This document shows positions 16,377-26,059 of a stretch of 64,000 bases of DNA, one piece after another. The stretch's first letter is position 1. The number at the start of each line of letters is the position of its first letter. Below the pieces are notes generated by a model. It was not told the origin of the DNA, did no database searches, and was given only the letters and a program-made list of their open reading frames with translations. A program made the position numbers and the translations under genes. The DNA comes from CAUZIZ01 sp965218775. Its GTDB lineage: Bacteria > Acidobacteriota > UBA6911 > RPQK01 > JAJDTT01. The DNA lies in the NCBI GenBank assembly GCA_965218775.1, contig CBDCLS010000005.1, positions 186,001 through 250,000 on the forward strand, given 5' to 3'.

Positions 16377-18182
16377 ATGCGATTATCCTGCCTACTGTCA
16401 GCTTACATCTTCGTAGGTCTCCCCTGGACCCTTACGCTTGCACAGCGGGACCCCGTTCCCTCTTTTCGAGCCCAGTCGGAGCTGGTGCTGGTAGACCTGG
16501 TCGTCACCGACAAACAGGGCAATTTCGTCCGGAACCTGAGGCCCGATCAGATCCGGGTCTTCGAGGACGGCAAACGCCAGCGTATCAGTTACTTCGATCT
16601 TCGGAGAAGGGCTGGACCCGATGATCCTCTGGGAGAAGAAGTGGCGAGGCGACAGCGGCGGGCGGCGATACCTTTTTCCTCTGACTTCGACCGCTCGGTT
16701 CCGGCGGCCCGAGTAGACCAGGGACACTTCGTCTTCCTGTTGGACATGCCGTCTCTGTCTTTCGACAGGATGCAGCGGGTGAAGCAATCGATCCGGGACT
16801 TCGCTCGGTCTCAGTTCAACCCCAAGGACCGGTTCATGCTCGCAACCATCCGACCTAGCTTCCGCCTGGATCTGCCTTTCACCACCAACATCGCCGAGCT
16901 GGAACGCGTACTGGAGCAAACGAGCGACCAATACAACGAGTCACAAAGCATTGCCGGCTTTACCGTGGTTGTCGAGGAGATCTTTGGTCGACTGGAGAAC
17001 GTGGTCCGCCTCGGTGCTGCCATCGCCGGCGGCGGGGCCGGCTCCGACGGTCTGGATCCCAACCTGAAGGGAGCGATCTCCAGGGTGGCGTCCGAGGGTC
17101 GCCAGCTGTTGGCGGGTCTGGAAATGAGAACGGACTTCAGCTGCGCGGCAATCGCGGCCGTCTCGCGTCACCTGCGCACCTTGCCGGGACGAAAACATCT
17201 GATCTACTTCTCCAATGGCTATCCTCTCGATGCCGCGCGTACCATCGCTGGTATCATCAAACAGCGGGCCATGGATTTCGCCCCCGGCCAGGTCACCGGC
17301 ATCCACCTGGCGGTGAGCAGCTTTATGGCCGGAACCGGTCGCAGCTCCGATCTCCGCTCCAAGCTGATGGCGGCAGTGGATCAAGCCAATCGATCCCGGG
17401 TCTCCATCTACAGTATCGACCCCAGGGGGTTGATGGTTCCCGCCATCGCTGACGCCAGTGTCAAGGGATCCGTGAGCTACATCTACAATTCGGTTTCCAC
17501 CGAGGACATCACCGCTCCTCGCCAGTTTCTCTCTTCTCTCTCTCTGGAGACGGGGGGACTCTGGTTCGCCGATGACAACGACCTGGGTCACGGGATGCGG
17601 AAGGCCTATAAGGACAGCCGGGAGCACTATCTGCTCGGATACGTCCCGTCCTCCCCGAGAAAAGTGGGCAAGTTTCACGAGATCAAGGTGAAGGTGAAGC
17701 GAAAGGGTCTCAAGCTTCGCTATCGGACCGGGTACACTGAGGAAGACCCGATTGAGGCTACGACTGTGGATCTGGCCAACGCCTTCAAGTTCCCTGATCT
17801 GTTTCGGGATTTTCCGGTCGACACCGTGGTCTCTCAACGGGAGGGCAAGTTGAAGGTCGAGGCTCGCATTCCCACCGAAGCCTTCAGCTTCAGCTCCGAG
17901 GGAGAACAGCACCGGTGCGTGGTGGAGATGTTCGGTGCCCTCTTGGACGGATCCGGGAAGTGGGTGGGTGAGGACCTCTTATTCGCCAAGAGGATTGAGC
18001 TGGACTTCAGCCAGCAGGAGCTGGAAAACTTTCACCGCTACAAGGGCTTCGTCCCTGTTGCGGAGCAGGACGCGCCCGAAGGCGCTCACGATCTGGTGGT
18101 GGTGGTCCGCCAGATCCCCTCCGGCCAGATGGCTACCTCCACCCACAAGATCGCCTTTGAGTTCGAGGGAGATGATGATTGA
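16377..18182 (+). CDS. VWFA-related Acidobacterial-domain protein, copy 2
   Basis: A 601-aa protein identical to copy 1 at 3539-5344: signal peptide, N-terminal beta segment (residues about 30-70), VWA fold with the degenerate metal site LLDMPSLS, and the conserved GY motifs (HYLLGYVP, YRTGYTEEDP) near residues 420-460, then a C-terminal extra domain. Start chosen as for copy 1. Because the two proteins are identical, the operon's dosage is doubled if both are expressed. It is divergent from the intact lipoprotein gene, so those two functions may share control. Confidence 0.9.
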   Translation: MRLSCLLSAYIFVGLPWTLTLAQRDPVPSFRAQSELVLVDLVVTDKQGNFVRNLRPDQIRVFEDGKRQRISYFDLRRRAGPDDPLGEEVARRQRRAAIPFSSDFDRSVPAARVDQGHFVFLLDMPSLSFDRMQRVKQSIRDFARSQFNPKDRFMLATIRPSFRLDLPFTTNIAELERVLEQTSDQYNESQSIAGFTVVVEEIFGRLENVVRLGAAIAGGGAGSDGLDPNLKGAISRVASEGRQLLAGLEMRTDFSCAAIAAVSRHLRTLPGRKHLIYFSNGYPLDAARTIAGIIKQRAMDFAPGQVTGIHLAVSSFMAGTGRSSDLRSKLMAAVDQANRSRVSIYSIDPRGLMVPAIADASVKGSVSYIYNSVSTEDITAPRQFLSSLSLETGGLWFADDNDLGHGMRKAYKDSREHYLLGYVPSSPRKVGKFHEIKVKVKRKGLKLRYRTGYTEEDPIEATTVDLANAFKFPDLFRDFPVDTVVSQREGKLKVEARIPTEAFSFSSEGEQHRCVVEMFGALLDGSGKWVGEDLLFAKRIELDFSQQELENFHRYKGFVPVAEQDAPEGAHDLVVVVRQIPSGQMATSTHKIAFEFEGDDD

Positions 18183-18760
18183 TGAAACAAGCAATTAGTT
18201 GCTTAATCCTCGGCGCTCTTCTTTCCTTTTCAGTATTGGCTCAGGACCAGGATCTCGGATCCGGGGACGATACACCGGCCCGGCTGCATCTGCGCCCAGG
18301 CTTTGATCCACTTGCTGAGCCGATCTTCTACTCAACCGATCAGTCAGGGCAAACAGTGCCGTTTCCCGAATGGGCTGCAGCGCCTGAGCACACCTCCGAG
18401 ACCCCTGGAGAGACCAGCCGCCTGGTCAAAGCACTGGTGGGATTCGGAATCTTGAGCGCAGGCGCATTCCTGGTCTCTACTTCGGGGACCCGGTTGGCTC
18501 GGGGTGAGGGCGTCCCCCACTGTATCCAGATCCCCGTCATAGTGGGCGGACCGGTTGGCTCCACCCAGACAGGAGATGATTTCCGCCAAATCGACCAACA
18601 GAGTTTCTGCCCGGACGGCCGTCCTCCGGTTCAGCGGAATAAGGCAAAGCTCTTCGGAGGCGTAGGCTTAGCGGGTGCGGGAGTGACCCTGATGTGGCAT
18701 TGGTTTCGAAACACCAAGCAGATATCCTCACCCAAGAGTTTTGAGCAAGGAGGAAATTGA
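18182..18760 (+). CDS. Exported/membrane protein of unknown function, copy 2
   Basis: Identical to 5344-5922: 192 aa, signal peptide, two later hydrophobic segments and two cysteines. Its start overlaps the VWFA stop by one base (TGATG), which points to translational coupling. Function unknown. Confidence 0.75.
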   Translation: MKQAISCLILGALLSFSVLAQDQDLGSGDDTPARLHLRPGFDPLAEPIFYSTDQSGQTVPFPEWAAAPEHTSETPGETSRLVKALVGFGILSAGAFLVSTSGTRLARGEGVPHCIQIPVIVGGPVGSTQTGDDFRQIDQQSFCPDGRPPVQRNKAKLFGGVGLAGAGVTLMWHWFRNTKQISSPKSFEQGGN

Positions 18761-18789
18761 CCTCGCCAGAGCTCCTCACATTGGCCAAA

Positions 18790-19782
18790 ATGCATCCTCT
18801 GCGCAGCATTGGGATCTTCCTGAGTATAGCGCTGCTGTGGAGTCAGCTCGACGCGATCACCCAGCCGAAGCCGACGGCGGAGGTAAGCGATCTTCGCTTT
18901 CATCGGCTGAAAGTTGAGCCTCTGGTTGCTTCCACTTTCCCGACACATCGCTTCTTCCACGACGGCCTCAAGGAACAGGTGGTTGTGATTACCGCCGAGG
19001 GCTTGGAGCGGATCGGATGGGATCCGCGTCCCGAAGGGACTTGCTGGCTGTTGAGGCTGCCAGAGAAGATCTTCGTCAACGGCAAGAAGCTGCACTACCA
19101 GGTCGGGTTGAACTGGGAGCAGAAAGACGGGCGGTGGTCGTATGCCGACGCTCCCATCCGCGATCTGCTGGACGCGTGGGAGTTCAAGCCCGGTCGAGGC
19201 CATTTTCCGAAACCCGAGCGGCAACGGGAGCAGCCAATCATCGGGCGGCAGGCTGCCTCGATCGAGGCCAAGCCCGGGGGCGCTTACTACCGGCTCTCGC
19301 TGACCAACACCTCCGAGGCCTCTTGGCGCGACGTTTATGTGCACCTATGCCTCAACCACTACCAGGCTCCTATGACGGGCTACCGCCCCTTTCTGAAGAT
19401 CGGCGACCGCTGGATCGACTATCCTGAGATCGCCGAAAACCTGGCTTCCAGGTTCCTGCCGGTGAAAGGAATGGGCGCGACCTATTCGAGACTGGGCAGC
19501 GATCGTCGAAACGCCGCATCGAAGGAATGGATGCCAGGCAGTGAACTTGGCTTCCCCGGAATCGTTTGCTGGAACGTGACGAGTAAGGGCCACCTGTTGA
19601 TCTCTCACTTTGCCAACCAGGCCATCGCGGTGATGGCAAATCAGAACTGGCCGTGTACCGACCTCCACCTCTGGTTCGGTGAAATCAAGCCGGGACAAAC
19701 CGTCAGCCGGACGGGGCGGGTGTTGATCGCCGAGGCGGACCTGGACGCATTCATCCGCAGCGAAGAAAACCTAGTGCGTTGA
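18790..19782 (+). CDS. Exported protein of unknown function, copy 2
   Basis: Identical to 5952-6944: 330 aa with a signal peptide from this ATG, mostly beta-type sequence, no recognised family. A TTG at 18757 is an alternative start overlapping the preceding stop. It ends the VWFA operon and faces the LolA-like gene. Confidence 0.75.
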   Translation: MHPLRSIGIFLSIALLWSQLDAITQPKPTAEVSDLRFHRLKVEPLVASTFPTHRFFHDGLKEQVVVITAEGLERIGWDPRPEGTCWLLRLPEKIFVNGKKLHYQVGLNWEQKDGRWSYADAPIRDLLDAWEFKPGRGHFPKPERQREQPIIGRQAASIEAKPGGAYYRLSLTNTSEASWRDVYVHLCLNHYQAPMTGYRPFLKIGDRWIDYPEIAENLASRFLPVKGMGATYSRLGSDRRNAASKEWMPGSELGFPGIVCWNVTSKGHLLISHFANQAIAVMANQNWPCTDLHLWFGEIKPGQTVSRTGRVLIAEADLDAFIRSEENLVR

Positions 19783-19853
19783 TGAGGGCTTGGGTCCAAA
19801 TCGTCCTGGCCTGAAACTGGGAAATTCCACTACTTGGCTGGACTACCCGTCGC

Positions 19854-20768
19854 TCACTTGATGCGAAAAACCTTGGGATCGATCTTCCGGTCGTGCGTAA
19901 TGCTGTTGAACTTCATTTCCCAGTGACCCACAAAGCTCGAGCCGGGGAGACTCTGGTTAAGCGAGAGTCTGTAGGTATGGGGCAGAGTGAGACCATCCAC
20001 CTCTTTGAAGTCCCCGAATCTCTCTTCCAGCGACAGCCGGCTCCTGAACTCAGGATCGCCCAATGGTCCTTCTCGATCCGGGTTGGTGTAATTCGGTGTC
20101 GTTTGCCCTGGTATGACGGCCGGGCCGTCGTTAGCTGATACGATGCGCCGGCCCGCTCCAGCGGGAATAACAAGCCGATAGGAACTGGCCACATGGCGGT
20201 AGCTCTCGGGTTCGAAGTAGAGAGAGATCTTGTAGTCTACTCCTTTCCGAAGTCGGTACTGAAGTTCGTGTACCTCCTTGTCGTCAAATTTCTTTAGTCC
20301 CCTGTATTTGAGCTTAGAGCGTCTTCCTTTCACATCCAGCAGGGCCCATTCGGTTCCCAGGACCCCGCCGTAGAGCCCTTCCTGCATCAGACGGGGGAAG
20401 TTGTTCCAGAGGACGTCTCCCAGTTGGGAGCGCTGGCCTGGGATGATGTAACGTACCTCGACCTTGTTTCCGTTGCGAATAGCCGTCTCTTCAGCGTAGT
20501 TGACGTGACCGAACCTGAAACTGGAACGCAGCATCGGACCTTCAGCAACGAAAACGGCAGCCCCGGCTAGTTTCCCGGTTCCCCCTACCCGAATGTCCAT
20601 AGTTCCGATGCCCTGGGCGATCCGGCTCTTGCGTGCAAGGTTTCCCCCAATGGCCTCTAGGTGGAGGGCGACCAACTCCTTCTTGTTGAGCTTCTTGGCT
20701 GGGGTAACCGAGGTCAGAAGCAGGAAAGTGACGAGGGAAAAGATCGCACATCTCATACTTAGTCTCAT
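19854..20768 (-). CDS. Exported protein, possibly LolA/outer-membrane-lipoprotein-sorting-like fold
   Basis: A 304-aa protein. The ATG at 20768 follows AGGAGG at ideal spacing and gives a signal peptide (MRLSMRCAIFSLVTFLLLTSV), so an in-frame ATG 39 bp upstream is not used. After it comes ELVALHLEAIGGNLARKS, an opening common to acidobacterial periplasmic proteins with an unclosed beta-barrel fold, then long beta strands with conserved aromatic residues (KVEVRYIIPGQRS, YKISLYFEPESYRHVASSYRL). The LolA-like assignment is from pattern only. Convergent with the VWFA operon. Its 3' three quarters are duplicated at 7016-7772 inside the chimera; this is the only intact copy. Confidence 0.7.
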   Translation of the reverse strand: MRLSMRCAIFSLVTFLLLTSVTPAKKLNKKELVALHLEAIGGNLARKSRIAQGIGTMDIRVGGTGKLAGAAVFVAEGPMLRSSFRFGHVNYAEETAIRNGNKVEVRYIIPGQRSQLGDVLWNNFPRLMQEGLYGGVLGTEWALLDVKGRRSKLKYRGLKKFDDKEVHELQYRLRKGVDYKISLYFEPESYRHVASSYRLVIPAGAGRRIVSANDGPAVIPGQTTPNYTNPDREGPLGDPEFRSRLSLEERFGDFKEVDGLTLPHTYRLSLNQSLPGSSFVGHWEMKFNSITHDRKIDPKVFRIK

Positions 20769-21099
20769 CTGCCTACCTCCTAGTGAATGACTCTGCTGAG
20801 AAAACAATATCTGGACATCCCTTCGACTCCGACGCTCGGCCGTCCACTCTGGTCAAGGCCAAGGTCGGTCCCAGCGAAGAGACGCCTCGCTATTATAGCC
20901 TCATCCGTGACGTTGCGCTGCCCCATTCGTTGCTTGGTGTGGGGTCGGAAAGCTTCGCCTTGGAAGGCAGGTTCGGAGGGAGTCGCATCGGGGCTGAGGT
21001 TCGCTGGCTCGACGACGAGGTCACGGCCGATGGCTATGAGAAGGCTACGGATTCCGCCGGTGGTGGATTAAGATTAAGAGGCGAGCGAAGGATAGCGGG
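20769..21099. other. 331-bp intergenic region
   Basis: Upstream of the LolA-like gene and downstream of the M81 gene. A 107-codon open frame on plus (20783-21106) shows no family features and no ribosome site, and is taken as chance. No repeats noticed. Confidence 0.45.
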
Positions 21100-22611
21100 C
21101 TACTGATGGTGAGAGCCCGGCCAGACAACGTCGTGGTCGAGCGGATAGATTGGTCTGCGAAGCTTCTTGTAGTCGAACATGCTGAAGTCAGGACGATGGA
21201 TTCCGGGCGTATCCGCGTCGAAAATGTGGCTGGCGAGCGGGCCTAGATCTGCCCGAAAATGAACCGCGCTTTTCACGACCAACAGCCGCCGGTGAGAGAG
21301 TTCGATGCCTGCGATCCGTAACATTTCTGCGTCTAGGCATTGTCGCCGTTGTGAAGATACAACGACCTCGACGCCGCCGATCTCAAGCGTCGCTGTCGGA
21401 CCGAGATGATCGGCAATTCCTCGCAGCATCGGACCGCGGTAGACAAAGGCCCCGTCGCACAACGCCCTGACGTAAGCTTTCCCCTCGACGGGAGCACCGT
21501 GTCGATCGTCTGTCTTGCCGCCCAGTCGAACCTGGATCGTCCTCCCGACGCCCGCGTCGTGAGCCTGTTTTGCCGTCTCCGGGTCGTAGAGTACCGCGAC
21601 AAGAGCACCCTCGAGGCCCGCTTCGATCAAAGCTCTCAGCGCCACCGTCCCGTCACAGGGAGCTCCGCCGCCAGGGTTGTCCGAGCCATCGGCAAAGATC
21701 GTGAGTCCGTCGTCGGGATGCTCCTCGACAAAGCGTATAACTTCTTCGATCGTCGTGAGGTGTGGCTCCAAATCATCTCGCAACTCCCACAGCCAACCCG
21801 CAAGCTCATCCGCTTTATCGCTCGCCATGCCTCGGTCTCCGTCGGCGGTGACGACGACGGAGACACCGGCGTCTCGAACGTCGGCGAATGGAAAGCCCAT
21901 TGATACCGTTACGATCAACACTCCGGGTTCTTCTTCCAGGCGATGCACGCGCTCGACGAGCGAGCGCATCGGCTCTCGTAAGGTGCATTGCATCGGCGGC
22001 ATCGTGATCAGTGGAAGTTGACGGTATTCTTGAACCGGCGAAATGTCGCCGCAGATTATCCGCCCCAGCAACTCCACCGCTTCGCGACCGCGCTCGTGCA
22101 TATCGACATGCGGATACGTGTCGAAGCCGATAATCACATCCGCCAGCTGGGCCATCTTGGCCGTGATGTTGGCGTGCAAATCGAGCGTAGCCACGACCGG
22201 CATCTGTGGTCCCACCAGATTGCGAACCGCTTCGATGAACGCACCCTCGGCATCCTCGTGCTCTTCGGTCACCATGGCCCCATGCAAGTCGAGCAGCACG
22301 CCGTTCACCGGTAACACGCTTTCGAGACGTCCCAGGAACCAACCAAGCATCGTGTCGAACGACTTCTGCTCGACAACTCCTGACGGCTGAGCTCGCACGG
22401 ATAACAGTGGCAACAACTCGGCCCCGACCGCTTCGCCGCCGGCGATATAACCGCCGTGAATACATCTCGTCCCGCGATATCGCTGAAAGATGACTTCGCC
22501 ACCGCTCAATCCCGGACCGCACTTGCTGTCACGAGCAAAGTCGGCGATTGTCGTTGGCGTAGAGGCAAACGTGTTTGTTTCGTGCTGAATGCCGCCGCTG
22601 GCGATTCGCAT
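21100..22611 (-). CDS. M81-family metallopeptidase (MlrC-like)
   Basis: A 503-aa protein of the M81 family, named after MlrC, which degrades linear microcystin; most relatives act on unknown small peptides. Family motifs are in order: MRIASGGIQHETNTF at the N-terminus, GVLLDLHGAMV (about residue 110), ATLDLHANIT (about 145, with His as a likely metal ligand), GFDTYPHVDMHERG (about 165), and the C-terminal domain with ADGSDNPGGGAP (about 315) and SSQRRQCLDAEMLR. Length is typical (about 490-510). No signal peptide, so cytoplasmic. Minus strand, 175 bp downstream of the propeller hydrolase on the same strand. Confidence 0.9.
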   Translation of the reverse strand: MRIASGGIQHETNTFASTPTTIADFARDSKCGPGLSGGEVIFQRYRGTRCIHGGYIAGGEAVGAELLPLLSVRAQPSGVVEQKSFDTMLGWFLGRLESVLPVNGVLLDLHGAMVTEEHEDAEGAFIEAVRNLVGPQMPVVATLDLHANITAKMAQLADVIIGFDTYPHVDMHERGREAVELLGRIICGDISPVQEYRQLPLITMPPMQCTLREPMRSLVERVHRLEEEPGVLIVTVSMGFPFADVRDAGVSVVVTADGDRGMASDKADELAGWLWELRDDLEPHLTTIEEVIRFVEEHPDDGLTIFADGSDNPGGGAPCDGTVALRALIEAGLEGALVAVLYDPETAKQAHDAGVGRTIQVRLGGKTDDRHGAPVEGKAYVRALCDGAFVYRGPMLRGIADHLGPTATLEIGGVEVVVSSQRRQCLDAEMLRIAGIELSHRRLLVVKSAVHFRADLGPLASHIFDADTPGIHRPDFSMFDYKKLRRPIYPLDHDVVWPGSHHQ

Positions 22612-22786
22612 GCGCGACTCCCGAAGGCCACTCCATTTAGATTGACGTCGTTGACGCGCGGACGCCGACAGTCTTACAGACTCACCGGGACAAAACTAGT
22701 TCTAAAACTCGACGCCTTGGGATAGGGTTTGGTTCGCACGGCATGAAAATCCGAACGATCACCACAGGAATCCCTTCCGCTTGCTC

Positions 22787-24259
22787 TCATGGTGGGTCTC
22801 CAGCGAACAGGGCTCGAAAGGTGTACAAGTCGACGAGGCCCTTCATGAAGAACTCCAGCCGGATCGCACACCCGCTCAAATCGCGGATGTCCCCATCTTT
22901 CCATTTTACCTCGTGGCGGACGCTATCACCAACGATTGGATCACTCGGTCCGGAGTCGAAATTCCTCAAGGGCTGTCGGTCGTAGTCGGTGATTCGTACG
23001 GTCATTTCGCTCTGGCCGACGTCGGCATTCAGATACAGACTGCCACCGGGCCAGCGCAGCAGGCGCGTCACGACGAAGCCGCCCCCGGCAGGGCTGCGTA
23101 AGGACACAAAGCCCTCCTTGCGAACGCGCAGCAGGCCGATTCCCGGGGTCAATGCCTGGCACTTGTGAGGGCCGTTCGTCCCCGAATAGTAGATCCACCA
23201 CTGGTCACCCACGTCCAGCCAACCGGGCGAACCGAGGACCATGCCGCTATCCCAGCTTTTCGCGGGACCGAGGTCGATGAGACGTGGGCGATCCGGAAGC
23301 CGCTGGAAATTCCTGCCATCGCGGCTGAAGGTCAGCTCGGTGTAGATGTCCTCCTGGTGCCGGTAGGGCCAGAGGAACCCCCAGTAGATTCCGGCATGGT
23401 AGCGGGTGGGCATGCCGTAGAAATAGTTGTGTCCTGTTTTGGCGTCGAGGGAGTCGGGCAGGAGGATGTTCTCGAGCACAACCGGCCACGGTTCCCACAA
23501 CGCGGTATGCTCGAGACGTGCGATCTTCCGACGCTCTCCTCTCGCACGGTAGATATTCGTGGCCCGCGTGAAGCAGACGTACTTCGCTTGTCTCGGATCC
23601 CAGACGATGCTGGCCTGTGTATCCGGGGTGAAGTCAGCGGCAATCCGCACGTCGCCCGCAGAATCCCAGTCGATGCCGTTGTGAGACCCGATCAGATGCA
23701 TGCCGCGTTGACCGCGCACGTCGGTCAAGTAAAGCATCAGGTATGCGTAACCACGGCGATGCTCCGGTGGCACCTCCAGCAGGAACTGCCCTTCCGCCCG
23801 GCCGTTGTCCGGCCCCAGCAACACGATGTTGTTGTCTCGCGTGCCCTTTAATTCGTACTTACCGATCCGGGGAAGCTTCCAGTGGATACCGTCTTCCGAC
23901 TCGGCGTAGGCGATACCGTAGGTGTACCTCCTCGGGTTGAGACTCTGGTCCCAGTAGTCCTGATACCAGAGACGGAACAGCCCCGTTCGCTCGTCACGTG
24001 CGACGTTGACGTAGCCGCCGTTTCCCGCGATGACCGGGTTGGACTCGTCCTTGCGCGGCGGATGAAACACGCGCGTCACGGTTTCCGCCAGATACTGCAC
24101 TCCCCACCGGTTATCCACCAGGTGATCGTCGATGAAGAACTGGGGGTCATGATCGATGGCCACCGCCGCCGGCTCGGTCCTGGTGCCCGCATCCGGTGCG
24201 CCAGCTTGCAGGGCCATGACGATTACCATTAATGCTGATGCTCGTGCGATTGGCTTCAT
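22787..24259 (-). CDS. Exported five-bladed beta-propeller glycosidase-like protein
   Basis: A 490-aa protein with a signal peptide (MKPIARASALMVIVMALQAGA). The opening FFIDDHLVDNRWGVQYLAETVTRVFHPP, repeated blade motifs (YGIAYAESEDGIHWKLPRIG, SHNGIDWD, TFSRDGRNFQRLPDRP, WWIYYSG) and the C-terminal beta domain (VRHEVKWKDGDIRDLSGCAIRLEF) match a GH43/GH32-like propeller family abundant in acidobacteria and planctomycetes. The acidic residues in IDDHL, IVWDP and SWDSGMV are candidates for catalysis. It is a paralogue of 36444-37991; substrate unknown. Confidence 0.8.
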   Translation of the reverse strand: MKPIARASALMVIVMALQAGAPDAGTRTEPAAVAIDHDPQFFIDDHLVDNRWGVQYLAETVTRVFHPPRKDESNPVIAGNGGYVNVARDERTGLFRLWYQDYWDQSLNPRRYTYGIAYAESEDGIHWKLPRIGKYELKGTRDNNIVLLGPDNGRAEGQFLLEVPPEHRRGYAYLMLYLTDVRGQRGMHLIGSHNGIDWDSAGDVRIAADFTPDTQASIVWDPRQAKYVCFTRATNIYRARGERRKIARLEHTALWEPWPVVLENILLPDSLDAKTGHNYFYGMPTRYHAGIYWGFLWPYRHQEDIYTELTFSRDGRNFQRLPDRPRLIDLGPAKSWDSGMVLGSPGWLDVGDQWWIYYSGTNGPHKCQALTPGIGLLRVRKEGFVSLRSPAGGGFVVTRLLRWPGGSLYLNADVGQSEMTVRITDYDRQPLRNFDSGPSDPIVGDSVRHEVKWKDGDIRDLSGCAIRLEFFMKGLVDLYTFRALFAGDPP

Positions 24260-24796
24260 GGTCTTTGCCCCGGAAGTCGGTCCATTGTACAGGTGTTTCC
24301 TGTCGCGAGGGGATCATGTCCGACCGGGAAGGCTCCTGTCGGATCCCGATGAGGCTTTCCTCTGACAACGGATTGTGGTACTGGTCCGGCAGGCAGTCGG
24401 GGAGGAGTGAGCACGATGTGGACATTCTGCTAAACGAGCCACAAGACAAGGAGAGGAAGCATGAAAAACCTGCTCATCCTGGCTGGGACATAACTGCTCG
24501 GCTTCACCGCTACGGGTTTAAACCGCAGGCGTAGTCGGGTCTACGTTGAGGATTTCGCGACCGAGGAGCGGCCGAAGATGGTGTGAAAATGAGATGCCAA
24601 AATGCCAAGTTATTTCTGCGCGAGCCCTAAGGGCGAGCTGGGCGGTGCGTTTGGAGCAATCGCAGCGGCACATGATCTGGTCTCTGAGTTGGTTGTAGGC
24701 GGCTGAGGCTCCCAGATGCTGGGGTTGCATCCAGAAAAGACGGGTCGTTTGCTGCAACGTCAGGAAGCCAGCTAGCAGCCCGACCGCAGAGGGTAT
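24260..24796. other. 537-bp intergenic region with a small degenerate gene start
   Basis: Apart from the remnant at 24461-24586, nothing recognisable is seen. It lies upstream of the propeller hydrolase and downstream of the serine hydrolase, both on minus. An 80-codon open frame on minus at 24518-24757 lacks family features. Confidence 0.4.
24461..24586 (+). pseudogene. Possible remnant of a small exported protein
   Basis: AAGGAGAGGAAGC precedes an ATG, followed by MKNLLILAGT, an in-frame TAA at 24491-24493, and then LLGFTATGLNRRRSR continuing in the same frame to a TGA. Read through, this looks like a signal peptide cut by a nonsense mutation. Short, so it could be chance. Confidence 0.25.
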
Positions 24797-26059
24797 TCAC
24801 ACATCTACGACTGCAGCCTGAGCCATGTTGGAGATGCTGTCCAATAGGACCTCTCGGCGCTGAGGCTGGGTGGTCAGCAGCACGACGATCAGTTGACGTG
24901 CCGGGTCAGCCCAGGCGACGGTGCCGGTGGCTCCCACGTGACCGAAGGTGCCGGCCGATGCCAGATTGCCGAAGTAGTTCCAGACGCGCGAGTCTCTCAA
25001 TGCCCAGCCCAGTCCCCAGGGAGCTCGAATGTTGCCATTGTGATCTTGGGTCATGGCGGCCGTGGTCACCGGTGAGAACAGGCGAAACCGGCCGTACTTT
25101 CCGCCGTTGAGGAATGCCTGGAGCAGTATCGCGAGGTCGCTGCTGGTACTGTGCAGGCCGCCCCAGGGATGACCCATGTCGCGCCAGTAGGGTGAATTGG
25201 GACCCCATCTCCGCGAGTCCTCCGAATCACCGCGCTTCTCCTGGACGATAGCGGTATCTTCGATTCTCAATCCGTCCAGGCCGAGGACCGAGCGCTTCAT
25301 GCCGAGCGGCTCGAATATCTCCCGGCGCAAGAAGTCGCGCAAACGGATTCCTGAGACCCGCTCGGTGATCGCGGCGGCCAGCAGCGTACCCATGCTCTGA
25401 TAGGCAAACTGAGTGCCCGGTGCAAACAACAGCGGCGTCCGCAGCGCTGCGGCGACAAATTCGCTAAGCGGGGCATGGGCCCGGCGCAGCTCGACGTTTG
25501 CCGGCAGCATGTCGGGCATTCCTGAAGTGTGGGACAGTAGATGCCAGACCTTGACCTGATCCTTATGATCGCCCTGGAATTCCGGCAGGTAGCGCTGCGC
25601 AGGTTTCGATAGGTCCACGTTGCCTCTCTCGACCAGCAGCATCAGCCCGCACACGCTGACCGGCTTGGAAATGGAAGCCAGCAGATAAATGGTGTCCGGT
25701 TGGGTGTCTGGGGAATCAGGATGTGGATTGAGCTTGCCGAACCCGCGATGGAGAATCACTTTGCCGTGGCGGGCCACCAGGACCGACGCAGAGGTGATTT
25801 CGCCGCTCTGGGTTTTGGCTCCAAGGTGGTCGGTGATTCGCGCGAGTCGCTCAGCCGACATCCCGACGTCGGCCGGCTCGCCGGGTTCGAGAACCTGTGC
25901 ACTGCCGGTTTGAGGTCGCATTGTCGGTTCGGTCGTGCTCCGGGAATCCGGGCGATCCTGCGGAAACTGAGCCTGGCTGACGCCCATGACGCCGAGTGTC
26001 CCAGCTTGCAACCACTGCCGTCGAGTATAGGTGCTGCACGGTCGTTTCGATGAGTTCAT
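24797..26059 (-). CDS. Tat-exported serine hydrolase of the class C beta-lactamase/esterase family
   Basis: A 420-aa protein. The start at 26059 follows CAGGGACCC and gives a twin-arginine leader (TRRQWLQAGTLGVMG); the frame continues 219 bp upstream without a credible domain. The serine nucleophile lies in LLASISKPVSV (S-x-x-K), the Tyr of the Y-x-N position in FAYQSMG, and HVGATGT near the C-terminus resembles the third motif. Relatives include penicillin-binding-like D-aminopeptidases and esterases such as EstB; true beta-lactamase activity cannot be inferred. It is alone on its strand between the remnant region and the MFS gene. Confidence 0.85.
   Translation of the reverse strand: MNSSKRPCSTYTRRQWLQAGTLGVMGVSQAQFPQDRPDSRSTTEPTMRPQTGSAQVLEPGEPADVGMSAERLARITDHLGAKTQSGEITSASVLVARHGKVILHRGFGKLNPHPDSPDTQPDTIYLLASISKPVSVCGLMLLVERGNVDLSKPAQRYLPEFQGDHKDQVKVWHLLSHTSGMPDMLPANVELRRAHAPLSEFVAAALRTPLLFAPGTQFAYQSMGTLLAAAITERVSGIRLRDFLRREIFEPLGMKRSVLGLDGLRIEDTAIVQEKRGDSEDSRRWGPNSPYWRDMGHPWGGLHSTSSDLAILLQAFLNGGKYGRFRLFSPVTTAAMTQDHNGNIRAPWGLGWALRDSRVWNYFGNLASAGTFGHVGATGTVAWADPARQLIVVLLTTQPQRREVLLDSISNMAQAAVVDV

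Larger units (their letters stand above)
14347..20610. repeat. Duplicated block, copy 2 (direct repeat of 195-7772)
   Basis: This 6.2-kb block repeats the block at 195-361 plus 1709-7772 in the same orientation. The offset is a constant 12,838 bp for 1709-7772 against 14547-20610, so there are no indels. Differences seen by eye: about 10 percent in the outer left 170 bp, about 4 percent up to base 2335 (15173 in this copy), then none noticed over 5.4 kb. Copy 2 has natural-looking ends: an intact lipoprotein gene at left and an intact LolA-like gene continuing past the right end, so copy 2 is probably the parent. Confidence 0.9.

Noticed and set aside
20783..21106. 107-codon plus frame between the LolA-like and M81 genes
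   Set aside because: No ribosome site, no family features; overlaps both neighbours' ends.
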